From CBDBES01 sp965204465 (lineage in GTDB: Bacteria; Spirochaetota; Leptospiria; Turneriellales; CBDBES01): DNA of 64,000 nt. The position numbers and the translations under genes were made by a program. The stretch lies in assembly GCA_965204465.1 (NCBI GenBank), contig OZ241995.1, positions 62,001 through 126,000 on the forward strand. The letters run 5' to 3'. The notes below the pieces were generated by a model. It had not been told where the DNA came from, did no database searches, and saw only the letters and a list, made by a program, of their open reading frames with translations. Below are positions 45,145-52,783 of the stretch, in pieces (position 1 is the first letter of the stretch; every line of letters starts with the position of its first letter).

Positions 45145-46064
45145 TCTCAATATCCAGACGATCAGAATTGATAGAAAAATATAAGATCAGAATATCAAAG
45201 CATATAAAAGATATCATAAACAAAAAAGGCCTGAAGAATTCAATAGCAATCGCAAGACAATTTTATCCTTCTTTAAAAGAACTTAAAACAATAAAAGGCT
45301 ATACGGAAGATCCTCTACTTGAGGAAGATCAGGATATACACCCTATTCCCAACATAATCCATAAATATCCGAACAAGCTACTCGTCCTGACTACAAATGA
45401 ATGTCCTGTCTATTGCAGATATTGTACTCGTAAAAGAAAAACACTCATGAATAATAAACATATTCCTATTGATTTTTCTAAAATATCCTCTTATTTAGAT
45501 ATGAATCAAAATATCCAGGAAGTAATTCTTTCTGGAGGAGATCCATTCATGTTATCCAATAAAGAAATTAAAAGATTAAGTGAGTTCTTTCTACAGAAAA
45601 AAAGAATAAAGATATTAAGATATCATACCAGAGTGGCGACCTCATTGCCAAAGCGCTTTAACCCTTCTCTTTATGCGCTATTGAAATATCTAAGAGAATC
45701 CTATCAACAGATTCAGGTCTTTATATTTCATATTAATCATCCAGATGAAATAAGTCATGAGAGCCAGTACATTTTTAAAAAATTGGAGAGTCTTGGGTAT
45801 CTCTTATACAATCAATCCGTACTCCTGCGTAAGGTAAATGATGATGCTGAACTTTTAAGCGAACTATGTTTTAAACTTATTTCTAATAAGATACAACCTT
45901 ATTATTTACATCATTTAGATAAAGTGGAAGGTTCTGCTCATTTTTATGTACCCACCTGGAAAGGCATAAGGATTATGGAAGAACTGAAACGTATATTGCC
46001 CTCTTATTTATTGCCCAGATATGTAATGGATTCAAAAGAAGGCAAAAAAAACTTATATTATTGA
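45141..46064 (+). CDS. Lysine 2,3-aminomutase-like radical SAM enzyme (KamA/EpmB family)
   Basis: This 307-residue enzyme has the radical-SAM cluster CPVYCRYCTRKR (Cys88, Cys92, Cys95, CxxxCxxC), the SAM-binding ILSGGDPFML and the aminomutase stretch LRYHTRVATSLPKRF, FHINHPDEIS and PYYLHHLDKVEGSAHF. The size is close to EpmB, which makes beta-lysine for elongation factor P, and shorter than catabolic KamA. It starts with TTG overlapping the previous stop, with GGGGAAG 6 bases upstream. C-terminal PLP-lysine context is diverged (DSKEGKKNL). Confidence 0.82.
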   Translation: MISISRRSELIEKYKIRISKHIKDIINKKGLKNSIAIARQFYPSLKELKTIKGYTEDPLLEEDQDIHPIPNIIHKYPNKLLVLTTNECPVYCRYCTRKRKTLMNNKHIPIDFSKISSYLDMNQNIQEVILSGGDPFMLSNKEIKRLSEFFLQKKRIKILRYHTRVATSLPKRFNPSLYALLKYLRESYQQIQVFIFHINHPDEISHESQYIFKKLESLGYLLYNQSVLLRKVNDDAELLSELCFKLISNKIQPYYLHHLDKVEGSAHFYVPTWKGIRIMEELKRILPSYLLPRYVMDSKEGKKNLYY

Positions 46065-46600
46065 TCTTCTTCCGAATCAAGCACATGTTTCACTGTTTCA
46101 GTCATTAATTTAGGATCATTTTTTAGCATGATGTTTTCTACCACGATCTTGTCGTCTTTATTCTGGTTCACATTGTCTGCGCCTGAATAAGAAATATTAC
46201 CAGCATCCTTAATTGATGTCCCCATGGGATTAACCCCAGGGTTCAATATATCTTCCTCTTGACCATACTTTTCTGTATCGCTATCTTTATTTTTATCTTC
46301 TTGTTCAGAAAATTCTTCTTCTAAAGAAATTTCTGCATCTTGTGTGGAAAGTTTATTTACATCTTCATTGCTATTTTCTTCTGTCTCATTTTGATCATTT
46401 GCAAATAATACAGGTATTTGCCATTCAAGAAGATAATAAATACCTATGCCCATTAAACCCATTATAATTGCAGATATAAAGGCTGCGGATACAAGAAACA
46501 TTGAGCTGGTTTCGTTGACAAAGGAAGAGATCATTGAGATGCCTCCTCCCAGGATTGCCAGGGTAACTGAGAATGAGGTCAATACAGGTTTTTTAAACAT
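46058..46600 (-). CDS. Hypothetical membrane protein with acidic tail
   Basis: The product (180 residues) is not recognised. Two membrane segments occupy about 7-28 and 36-60, followed by a Glu/Asp/Asn-rich region (about 65-140) and a short helical end. It lies 30 bases after flhG on the same strand, so it may be co-transcribed. Its 3' end overlaps the convergent radical-SAM gene by 7 bases. Confidence 0.5.
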   Translation of the reverse strand: MFKKPVLTSFSVTLAILGGGISMISSFVNETSSMFLVSAAFISAIIMGLMGIGIYYLLEWQIPVLFANDQNETEENSNEDVNKLSTQDAEISLEEEFSEQEDKNKDSDTEKYGQEEDILNPGVNPMGTSIKDAGNISYSGADNVNQNKDDKIVVENIMLKNDPKLMTETVKHVLDSEEDQ

Positions 46601-46630
46601 TGAGTTTACTGATCTAATTAAATTTTAAAT

Positions 46631-47554
46631 CTATACTTGAAGTAATTTTTTAAAAAACTTACCAATTCCATTAGACTTATTTTTCAGGTCAATATCCTGA
46701 TCCAAAATTTTAGAGGTAAGAATATCTAAACATGCGCTTGCCTTACTTTTCGGAAATAGCAGATAAAAAGGCTTTTGCTTTCGTACGGATTTAGATACGT
46801 TGATATCTTCGTAGATAAAACCAAGACTCTGTATTTTAAAATTTAAGAATTGCTCACAAATATTCACAAGCCTTTCAGACACTTTTCGACCTTCTATAGA
46901 AGATGAAGCCCTATTAACAACCAGATGAATATTTTTGTCCAAAGATACAAGGGCAATTGATTTGATAATACCATAAGCATCTGTAATAGAAGTAGGTTCA
47001 GGGGTTGTTAAAACGATTATATCATCTGCAGGTAGAGCAAGTTCCACAACATTGAGATTGATCCCGGCACCAGTATCTATCAAAAAAACATCGTATCTAT
47101 TTAATCGGGTAAAATCCTGGATAATGGATTTTCTCTCTTTCTCGGATAAATTTGCTATGTTACTATGCCCGGACGCCCCCGGTATGATGTCTAAACCTTC
47201 GGGGGTATGTATAATAATTTCACTAATAGATTTATACCCTTTAACTGTATGGTATAAATTATATTTAGGGCTAATGCCCATTAAAACATTTATATTGGCT
47301 AATCCCAAGTCTCCATCAAATAATAATACTTTTTTACCAGAGTTTACTAAGGATAGGCCAAGATTCACAGCGACGGAAGATTTCCCTACTCCACCTTTCC
47401 CGCTGGTAATCGTTATGATTCTTGTACCTTTTCTGGTACTATGGAAATCATCTTCTTCCAGATCACTCTCTAAATATTTTGGCATTTTATCTTCTACCAT
47501 TTTTCGTAGGCTACTAGCTTGGTCAAACTCAGTTTCATGTAGTGCTTCTATCAT
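46631..47554 (-). CDS. flhG: FlhG/MinD-like ATPase
   Basis: This 307-residue P-loop ATPase has the deviant Walker A SGKGGVGKSSVAVNLG, FDGDLGLANINVLMG, VFLIDTGAGI and a C-terminal basic region. FlhG proteins control flagellar number and placement with FlhF. The N-terminus has the short helix EFDQASSLRKMVEDK, reminiscent of the DQAxxLR motif that stimulates FlhF GTPase activity in FlhG. Shine-Dalgarno AAGGAAG precedes the ATG. flhF is not in the window. Confidence 0.8.
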   Translation of the reverse strand: MIEALHETEFDQASSLRKMVEDKMPKYLESDLEEDDFHSTRKGTRIITITSGKGGVGKSSVAVNLGLSLVNSGKKVLLFDGDLGLANINVLMGISPKYNLYHTVKGYKSISEIIIHTPEGLDIIPGASGHSNIANLSEKERKSIIQDFTRLNRYDVFLIDTGAGINLNVVELALPADDIIVLTTPEPTSITDAYGIIKSIALVSLDKNIHLVVNRASSSIEGRKVSERLVNICEQFLNFKIQSLGFIYEDINVSKSVRKQKPFYLLFPKSKASACLDILTSKILDQDIDLKNKSNGIGKFFKKLLQV

Positions 47555-47912
47555 ATATTACTTCCTTGCAAATAGTATTTAATATTCTTTCTATTTTTGC
47601 AACCTTTTTTGTGCTTATGTACTCTGGGGCTGTCTAAAAGCATCCCGATACATATAAGAACTATACATTGAGTGATTTTGGCCTTTCCCATGGAAATTCA
47701 CAGAATTCATCTGCACGGTTTCCTGCAACCCAGGTCCCAGCCAGACCAAAATTGTATCGAAATGTACAGTATTTAAACACTCATAATCTTTTTAGACAGC
47801 CCCGAATGAAAAAGCTTAATGAGAATATCGACAAAAAAGAAAAATTTCTGATTAAAATAATGGACTTTCTTTCGTCATATTTAGGATAAATCTACTTTTT
47901 TGCCTAATAAAA
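47555..47912. other. Intergenic region holding a MITE-like element
   Basis: Apart from the flhG ribosome binding site and the element at 47626-47803, nothing gene-like is seen in these 358 bases. A 73-codon frame covers the element and the flank (47668-47889) but has no recognisable domain. Confidence 0.5.
47626..47803. mobile_element. 178-bp MITE-like element with 15-bp terminal inverted repeats
   Basis: GGGGCTGTCTAAAAG at the left end matches CTTTTTAGACAGCCCC at the right end. The interior does not encode a transposase domain. The flanks (TACTCT and GAATGA) show no clear target duplication. A similar end, GGGGCTGTCCAAAAAG, occurs at 59183. Confidence 0.65.
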
Positions 47913-48728
47913 TCAAAATTTTGAAATATAAGCATTAATCTCTTTAAGAGTTTCTGGATTGCTAAATATATCGTTATGTCCGGTTTGATCCAGGGCCACA
48001 AATCGCAGAGGAGACTGAAAAGCTTTTTTTAATCTTTCTGCATGAGTAAAAGGAATAATGCTATCCTCTTTACCATGGATCAGCAAAGACTCTACCTTAA
48101 TGGTTTTTATTGCTTCTATAGAGTTATAACGGTCAGTCAATAACATATTCACTAGCCATGAAAAATAATACTGATTCGCGATAGAAGTAAGACTCACCCA
48201 TGGGCTAATGAGTATTAATCCTGAATATCTATGGCCATTTTCGGTTAGCCTCTTTGCCAACTGAAGGGCAACCGCTGCACCCAGGGAACGACCCATAAGT
48301 ATGATCTTGCTCTTGTTAAATTCATCACTTATGAAATCATAAGAATTGAAGGCCGCTTGGGTGAGAGTTTTCTCTGATGGGATTCCTTCGCTTCTACCAT
48401 AACCAGGATACTCTACAGCAACAATATGCGCCCCCTGGTGTACCATATACTCATAAAAATTGACCTTGTGGAGTATACTAAGATTTACTCCATTACCATG
48501 AAAGAATAATATCAAAGGACTATTGGCTATGTTATGTCTCTTTAACCAAAGATGCACTTTATGTTTTTTAGTATAGCGAATATAGTTTTCTTCTATGCCA
48601 GCAGGAGGAGTCTTCTCTACAGGATGCCAGGGTGCGGGATATAATATACTACGAACAAAAAAATCAACCATAAAGTACATTATAAATGGAAAAGCTATGA
48701 ATACGAGCCATTTCTGCTTGCCTATCAT
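47913..48728 (-). CDS. Alpha/beta hydrolase, membrane-anchored
   Basis: This 271-residue protein has an N-terminal membrane anchor (about 5-25) and a classic alpha/beta hydrolase core: FFHGNGVNLS (oxyanion), GRSLGAAVALQLA (nucleophile Ser in GxSxG), HGKEDSIIPF (Asp) and TGHNDIF (His). It resembles the ABHD13/BEM46-like group. The substrate is unknown. A promoter-like pair and a 14-bp palindrome lie directly upstream. Confidence 0.8.
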   Translation of the reverse strand: MIGKQKWLVFIAFPFIMYFMVDFFVRSILYPAPWHPVEKTPPAGIEENYIRYTKKHKVHLWLKRHNIANSPLILFFHGNGVNLSILHKVNFYEYMVHQGAHIVAVEYPGYGRSEGIPSEKTLTQAAFNSYDFISDEFNKSKIILMGRSLGAAVALQLAKRLTENGHRYSGLILISPWVSLTSIANQYYFSWLVNMLLTDRYNSIEAIKTIKVESLLIHGKEDSIIPFTHAERLKKAFQSPLRFVALDQTGHNDIFSNPETLKEINAYISKF

Positions 48729-48736
48729 TTTGTACT

Positions 48737-48764
48737 ATTCTAATTAGAATATCTAAATCATCAA
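48737..48764 (-). promoter_or_regulatory. Promoter of the hydrolase gene overlapped by a palindrome
   Basis: On the minus strand TTGATG (48764-48759), a 16-base spacer and TAGAAT (48742-48737) precede the ATG by 8 bases. The perfect 14-bp palindrome ATTCTAATTAGAAT (48737-48750) covers the -10 region, a position suited to a repressor site. Confidence 0.45.
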
Positions 48765-48835
48765 GCAAAATATGCTGACCTTTTTTTCATAAATATCTTA
48801 TTTTTTTCTTTTCCATAAAAAATAAAGAAAACTAT

Positions 48836-48858
48836 ATTAGAATGCCATTATATTCTAT
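48836..48858 (+). repeat. Dispersed repeat ATTAGAATGCCATTATATT, next to an IS3 end
   Basis: The same core occurs at 58926-58944, with one change at 58957-58975, and inverted at 63976-63994. Here it is followed within about 10 bases by the IS3-type end TTACCCCCTAAAGTGGACACTC. Confidence 0.6.
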
Positions 48859-48925
48859 TTGTGAGCTTACCCCCTAAAGTGGACACTCCTTTTTTTATTT
48901 TTTTTCTTATTTTTTTCTTCATAAC

Positions 48926-49424
48926 TTATACAGTTACTTCTGCAGGTGACTTATATTTTAAGGCTGAATGAGCTCTTTGTCGATTATAGAAAATTTCAAT
49001 ATAATCGAATAAGCTAATTCTTGCTTCTTCTATATTTCTATATTTTTTTCTATTAATTTCTTCACGTTTTAAGGTAGAAAAAAATGATTCTGCAACAGCA
49101 CTATCATAACAGTTACCTTTAGAACTCATGGAGAAACAGCTCTTATGTCTTTCAAATACTTTCTAAAAGTATTACTAGCATAGTGAAAAATAAGTTGATT
49201 CGTCTTTTCAAGAAATTTCTTCTTAACAGCAGAATCAAGCGCCTGTATCAACATACTTGTTTTCATATGTTCTTTCAATGGAGTAGTTATGGTTAGATAT
49301 AGTCGTTTTTGGTCTAAAACGTTTGATCTGAAGGCCAAAAATACCCATTTCATGCATGATCCTGGCTATTTTTTTACAATAACCAGACTTGAGAATTTTA
49401 TTTGTTTAGTATACTATTCTTCGA
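48926..49424 (-). pseudogene. Degenerate IS3-family OrfB transposase
   Basis: In three minus-strand pieces: GYCKKIARIMHEMGIFGLQI (about 49380-49300), LIQALDSAVKKKFLEKTNQLIFHYASNTF (49260-49160 region) and SSKGNCYDSAVAESFFSTLK to HSALKYKSPAEV (49129-48926). These follow the order of an IS3 OrfB. Frameshifts, a deletion around the HSDRGSQ motif and in-frame stops inactivate it. The element's right end is near 48866-48888. Confidence 0.8.
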
Positions 49425-49663
49425 ATACGTCATCTATACTTGGTATATAAGTCTCAGATTTAGAATACCTAGTACTCTCCTTGATAAGTTTTTTTTAATA
49501 AGAATGCTAATAGTAAATTTTCTCTCATTGTATATTCAGGTAAGAAAAGTTTTTCTTTTATTTTTTTAAGTGTATTTTTTGTTATTGTTGGTACTTCCTC
49601 TTCCAAGAGATTTTTTCTGGTAATCCATGCAGACAAATGTACCTTTAATAAATGCTTATTGAG

Positions 49664-49736
49664 GGGACTATAACAGTAATAAAATGGAATGGCGTTCCTT
49701 CCGTATATAGCCTGGCAAGAAAAACAAGAGGCTATA
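49664..49736 (+). repeat. Hairpin repeat, copy A (with partial copy), left border of the foreign island
   Basis: A full 34-base copy at 49703-49736 starts GTATATAGCCTGGCAAGAAA and ends GAGGCTATA. A partial 3' copy, GAGGGGACTATAAC, lies about 30 bases upstream. The ends TATAGCC and GGCTATA are inverted. Further copies are at 52326-52360 and 52641-52675, all in the same orientation. Confidence 0.8.
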
Positions 49737-49740
49737 ACAA

Positions 49741-49830
49741 CTCGGATGGAAGTACCGTTACGAACTGGAGACCGGCATGCAGCTGGCCTACCAGTGGTTC
49801 TTGGAAAACCAGGATTCGCTGCGCCTGTAG
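49741..49830 (+). pseudogene. C-terminal fragment of GDP-L-fucose synthase (fcl)
   Basis: The frame reads LGWKYRYELETGMQLAYQWF followed by LENQDSLRL and a TAG stop, matching the C-terminus of GDP-L-fucose synthase/epimerase. Only 29 codons remain and they start 4 bases after repeat copy A. Base composition is much richer in G and C than the surroundings. Confidence 0.65.
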
Positions 49831-49928
49831 CAGGTGCGCACGCCGGGGCACATAACCCCCCTGGCTTTGAAGGATGAATTCACAGTCGCGCCGGATGCGC
49901 GCGAAAAATACGAAGAGCAGATTTTTAC

Positions 49929-51359
49929 CTATGCCAACGAGTTCTGTCGTGCCAGGGATTTAAAGGCATGAAGCGCTTGCTCACGGGATAATTTTAAATC
50001 AACAATAGGACTGGGGTAGTTCTCGCCCAGCACCACATACGCCTGCTCCAATACCGGCTTCGGCGCCTCCCAAGGATTAAACAGATACCTATCCGGCAAT
50101 GCTTTAAGCTCCGGTACAAATTTCCTGGTATATTCCCCTTCAGGATCAAACTTTTGTCCCTGCGTGACCGGATTAAAAATACGAAAATAAGGAGCGGCAT
50201 CAGCGCCGCACCCCGCCACCCATTGCCAGCTTGCACTGTTGCTGGCCAAATCCGCATCCACAAGACAGTTCCAAAACCATCGTTCCCCCTGGTGCCAGCT
50301 CAATAGCAGGTTTTTTACTAAAAACGAGCCGACAATCATTCTGACCCGATTATGCATGTAACCGGTTTGCCAAAGCTCTCTCATGCCCGCGTCAACCATC
50401 GGAATACCGGTTTCACCCCGTTGCCACGCTGTAAGTTTTTCCTTGTCTTTTATCCACGGAAATTGATCAAATTTTCTTTGCAGGTTTTGTGTCGGCAAAT
50501 CCGGATTAAAATACAGCTGGCTATAAGCAAACTCGCGCCAACCAAGTTCGCTGCAAAAATGATCAATATTGTCATCGTCACCGCGTATTCGCGCGGCATG
50601 CCAAACCTGGTTGGGCGATAACTCGCCAAAATGAAGATGTGGCGATAACCGCGAAACATGAGGTTTTGCCGGCAGGTTGCGCCCTTGTTTATAATTTTGT
50701 ATGCCTTCTTCAAGAAATTCCGACAAGCGTTGATTGGCGCCATGTTCGCCAATATTCCAACAGGATTCCAGTTTTTTATCCCAACGAATCGAAGGTAATA
50801 ACGACAAACCATCAAGCGTTATGGAATGATGCATATCCTTGGCAAGCTGCAGCTTCTTCGGTTTGGGCAGCGGTTCACGTGGCGGGGCAGCATTTAAACA
50901 TCCCCTGCGATAAAACGGTGTGAAGACCTTATACGGGCTGCCATCATCCTTGCGAATATCCCATGGCTCCCACAGCAGCGAGCCATTATGGCTATTGACG
51001 GTTATTCCCTGGCGTTCAAATTGTGTTTTTATGCGCTGGTCTCGCTTGATACGCCATGGCTCATAACACCGGTTCCAAAATATCCCTTTAAGTTCATAAT
51101 GATCGGCAAGACTGAGCAGAACGGCCAAGGGCTCGCCTTGGTATAAAGACAGATTATGATCCAGGCTCTGATCAAGAGACGCCAGTGAATGATGAAGCCA
51201 GAAGCGGCTGGCAGCCCCCATTTTATACTCTCCAGCATTTTCATCATCAAAAATATAAATGGGCAAGATTACTCCTTGCCGTGCCGCCTGGCACAAGGCG
51301 GGATTGTCAAACAAACGTAAATCCTGGCGGAACCACATGATGTTGATTGCACTTGTCAT
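49929..51359 (-). CDS. phrB: Deoxyribodipyrimidine photolyase (CPD type)
   Basis: The enzyme uses light and FAD to split cyclobutane pyrimidine dimers. The 476-residue protein has the antenna-binding N-terminal domain (INIMWFRQDLRLFDNPAL, LPIYIFDDEN) and the C-terminal FAD domain with SRLSPHLHFGELSPNQVW, ELGWREFAYSQLYF, TGIPMVDAGMRELWQTGYMHN in part, and DADLASNSASWQWVAGCGADAAPYFRIFNP in part, with the Trp residues of the electron path. ATG at 51359 (MTSAINIMWF) is preferred; it overlaps the SDR stop by one base. Codon and base use are proteobacterial-like, unlike the rest of the window. Confidence 0.93.
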   Translation of the reverse strand: MTSAINIMWFRQDLRLFDNPALCQAARQGVILPIYIFDDENAGEYKMGAASRFWLHHSLASLDQSLDHNLSLYQGEPLAVLLSLADHYELKGIFWNRCYEPWRIKRDQRIKTQFERQGITVNSHNGSLLWEPWDIRKDDGSPYKVFTPFYRRGCLNAAPPREPLPKPKKLQLAKDMHHSITLDGLSLLPSIRWDKKLESCWNIGEHGANQRLSEFLEEGIQNYKQGRNLPAKPHVSRLSPHLHFGELSPNQVWHAARIRGDDDNIDHFCSELGWREFAYSQLYFNPDLPTQNLQRKFDQFPWIKDKEKLTAWQRGETGIPMVDAGMRELWQTGYMHNRVRMIVGSFLVKNLLLSWHQGERWFWNCLVDADLASNSASWQWVAGCGADAAPYFRIFNPVTQGQKFDPEGEYTRKFVPELKALPDRYLFNPWEAPKPVLEQAYVVLGENYPSPIVDLKLSREQALHAFKSLARQNSLA

Positions 51360-52078
51360 TATGCCTTCACCTCGCTGCCATCCCATGCAAAGCACTTGCC
51401 GCTGTCTTTTGCCGCCAAACCATCTAGAACCAAAAGCAACTTTTCCGCCGAAAATTCAGGTGTGAACAATGCTCCTTCCGGCACACTACCCTGGAACGGT
51501 TTGGAAAGGCGACTATCCACCGTGCCCGGATGAAGCCCGACTATCACGGCCTCTTTGTAGCGCCTGCCCATTTCAATTGCGGCATTCTTGATCACCATAT
51601 TCAGTGCGGCCTTTGATGCACGATAGGCATACCACCCACCCAGGCGGTTATCAGAAATGCTGCCAACCCGCGCAGAAATCGCTGCAAATACAGCGCGTTT
51701 GTGTTTCGCTATTTTGGGCAAAAAATGTTTTGCAACCAAGGCGGGAAGGATCGTATTGGCCGCAAACAGACGCTGGAATTTTGTACTTGATAAATCACCT
51801 AGTGACTTCTCGGGCATGATATCTTCGTCATGCAGCAGGCCGGTCGTCACCAGCACAAGATCAAGCGGTGCTGTTGCCGAAGCAATGGCTGCTGCTTCGG
51901 CAATGGAGGACTCGTTGGCATAGTCAATTTGGTGATGGCGTACATTCCCGTGTAGGCTGGCCGCAATACCGCGTGAAAATGCGTGAATATCGGCTGTTCG
52001 CTGGTGATTGGCCAACTGGTTCAGCAAGGCATTCCCTATGGCCCCTGCGCTTCCTATAATTGCGATGTGATGATACAT
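51359..52078 (-). CDS. Short-chain dehydrogenase/reductase next to photolyase
   Basis: This 239-residue Rossmann-fold protein has a nucleotide-binding start IAIIGSAGAIGNALLNQLA and the catalytic YRASKAALN, with the serine in AAISARVGS. It resembles CsgA/C-factor-like SDRs, which are often found next to photolyase genes in gammaproteobacteria. The substrate is unknown. It is coupled to phrB (TAATG). GC-rich codon use marks it as part of the same foreign segment. Confidence 0.88.
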   Translation of the reverse strand: MYHHIAIIGSAGAIGNALLNQLANHQRTADIHAFSRGIAASLHGNVRHHQIDYANESSIAEAAAIASATAPLDLVLVTTGLLHDEDIMPEKSLGDLSSTKFQRLFAANTILPALVAKHFLPKIAKHKRAVFAAISARVGSISDNRLGGWYAYRASKAALNMVIKNAAIEMGRRYKEAVIVGLHPGTVDSRLSKPFQGSVPEGALFTPEFSAEKLLLVLDGLAAKDSGKCFAWDGSEVKA

Positions 52079-52101
52079 ACCTGTCCGGTTATTTTGTGAT
52101 T

Positions 52102-52230
52102 TTACATACGCAACTGACGGTATTCAGGAAAAACATCCTCCCAAACTGGTGGATGATAGCCGGGAAACGGATACACCAAGTAAAAACATGGGGTAGCCCG
52201 CGGTGACAAGGCAGCACTCCAATGGCAAGT
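52102..52230 (-). pseudogene. C-terminal fragment of an unidentified foreign gene
   Basis: Directly upstream of the SDR on the same strand, a frame of about 40 codons reads HWSAALSPRATPCFYLVYPF, then PGYHPPVWEDVFPEYRQLRM and stop. The sequence is coherent and protein-like but I cannot assign it to a family. The 5' part of the gene is missing; a 14-bp palindrome CAAAGACGTCTTTG lies at 52240-52253, just beyond it. Confidence 0.5.
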
Positions 52231-52293
52231 GCAAAAAACCAAAGACGTCTTTGTTAGGGCGCATACTCTGCGATAACGGGGACATGGCCTATC

Positions 52294-52360
52294 CTATAGC
52301 CTGTCGACATTTGAGACGTCAAGCGGTATATAGCCTGGCAAGAAAAACGAGGGGGCTATA
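52294..52360 (+). repeat. Hairpin repeat, copy B (67 bases)
   Basis: It consists of a 5' arm CTATAGCCTGTCGACATTTG-AGACGTC, where GAC and GTC can pair, and the 35-base core GTATATAGCCTGGCAAGAAA ... GGGGGCTATA (52326-52360). It differs from copy C by a handful of substitutions, two of which fall at paired positions in the GACAT stem. Confidence 0.8.
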
Positions 52361-52415
52361 GCCTAATAAATAATAATATTTTCATTTTATTTATCCATCC
52401 TTAAATATAATTTCC

Positions 52416-52492
52416 TTAAAACAGAGCCCTCTGGTAAAAGATTTATCAACCTTAGGAGGAATTGAAAAAAAGACCAAAGAGCTCTGTTTTAA
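52416..52492. mobile_element. 77-bp element with 20-bp imperfect terminal inverted repeats
   Basis: TTAAAACAGAGCCCTCTGGT (52416-52435) and ACCAAAGAGCTCTGTTTTAA (52473-52492) match at 18 of 20 positions when inverted, the outer 12 perfectly. The 37-base interior contains AGGAGG but no gene. It may be a tiny MITE or a strong RNA hairpin. It lies between repeat copies B and C. Confidence 0.55.
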
Positions 52493-52608
52493 CAAAATTA
52501 TATCTGTAATAAAATAGTGCTCTTTGTCTAAATAAAGAAAAGTATTTCATACAAAAAAGCAAAGAACACCATTTTATTACAAATATTAGTACTTTTTCTG
52601 GAACATAC

Positions 52609-52675
52609 CCATAGCCTGGCGACATTTGATATGTCAAGCAGTATATAGCCTGGCGAGAAAAACGAGGGGGCTATA
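52609..52675 (+). repeat. Hairpin repeat, copy C (67 bases)
   Basis: The 5' arm ATAGCCTGGCGACATTTGAT-ATGTC has a perfect GACAT/ATGTC stem. The core 52641-52675 is GTATATAGCCTGGCGAGAAA ... GGGGGCTATA. It is in direct orientation with copies A and B, 315 bases from B. Confidence 0.8.
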
Positions 52676-52783
52676 ACTAAAATCGCGCCATTTAAGGATA
52701 AAACTCTCCCACACAAGGTCATCAAACTAATCACGGCCTTTGATCTTAAGGCTTATCCTCCAGAATATAGAGTATACCAATAG

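Larger units (their letters stand above)
49354..49928. other. Gene-poor junction between the IS3 remnant and the photolyase island
   Basis: This holds the 5' end of the broken OrfB, AT-rich sequence without a gene (about 49440-49660), the repeats at 49664-49736, the fcl fragment and a plus-strand frame LALKDEFTVAPDAREKYEEQ continuing to a stop at 49971 over the photolyase 3' end; that frame is not recognised. Confidence 0.5.

Noticed and set aside
50352..50923. Plus-strand frames opposite phrB
   Set aside because: Shadows of the GC-rich photolyase gene; the minus-strand frame has all family motifs.
52240..52330. Integron attC site at GTTAGGGCGC ... TGCGATAAC
   Set aside because: The complementary arms are short and mismatched, the core boxes do not fit the consensus and no integrase is present. 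Kept only as an alternative for the hairpin repeats.
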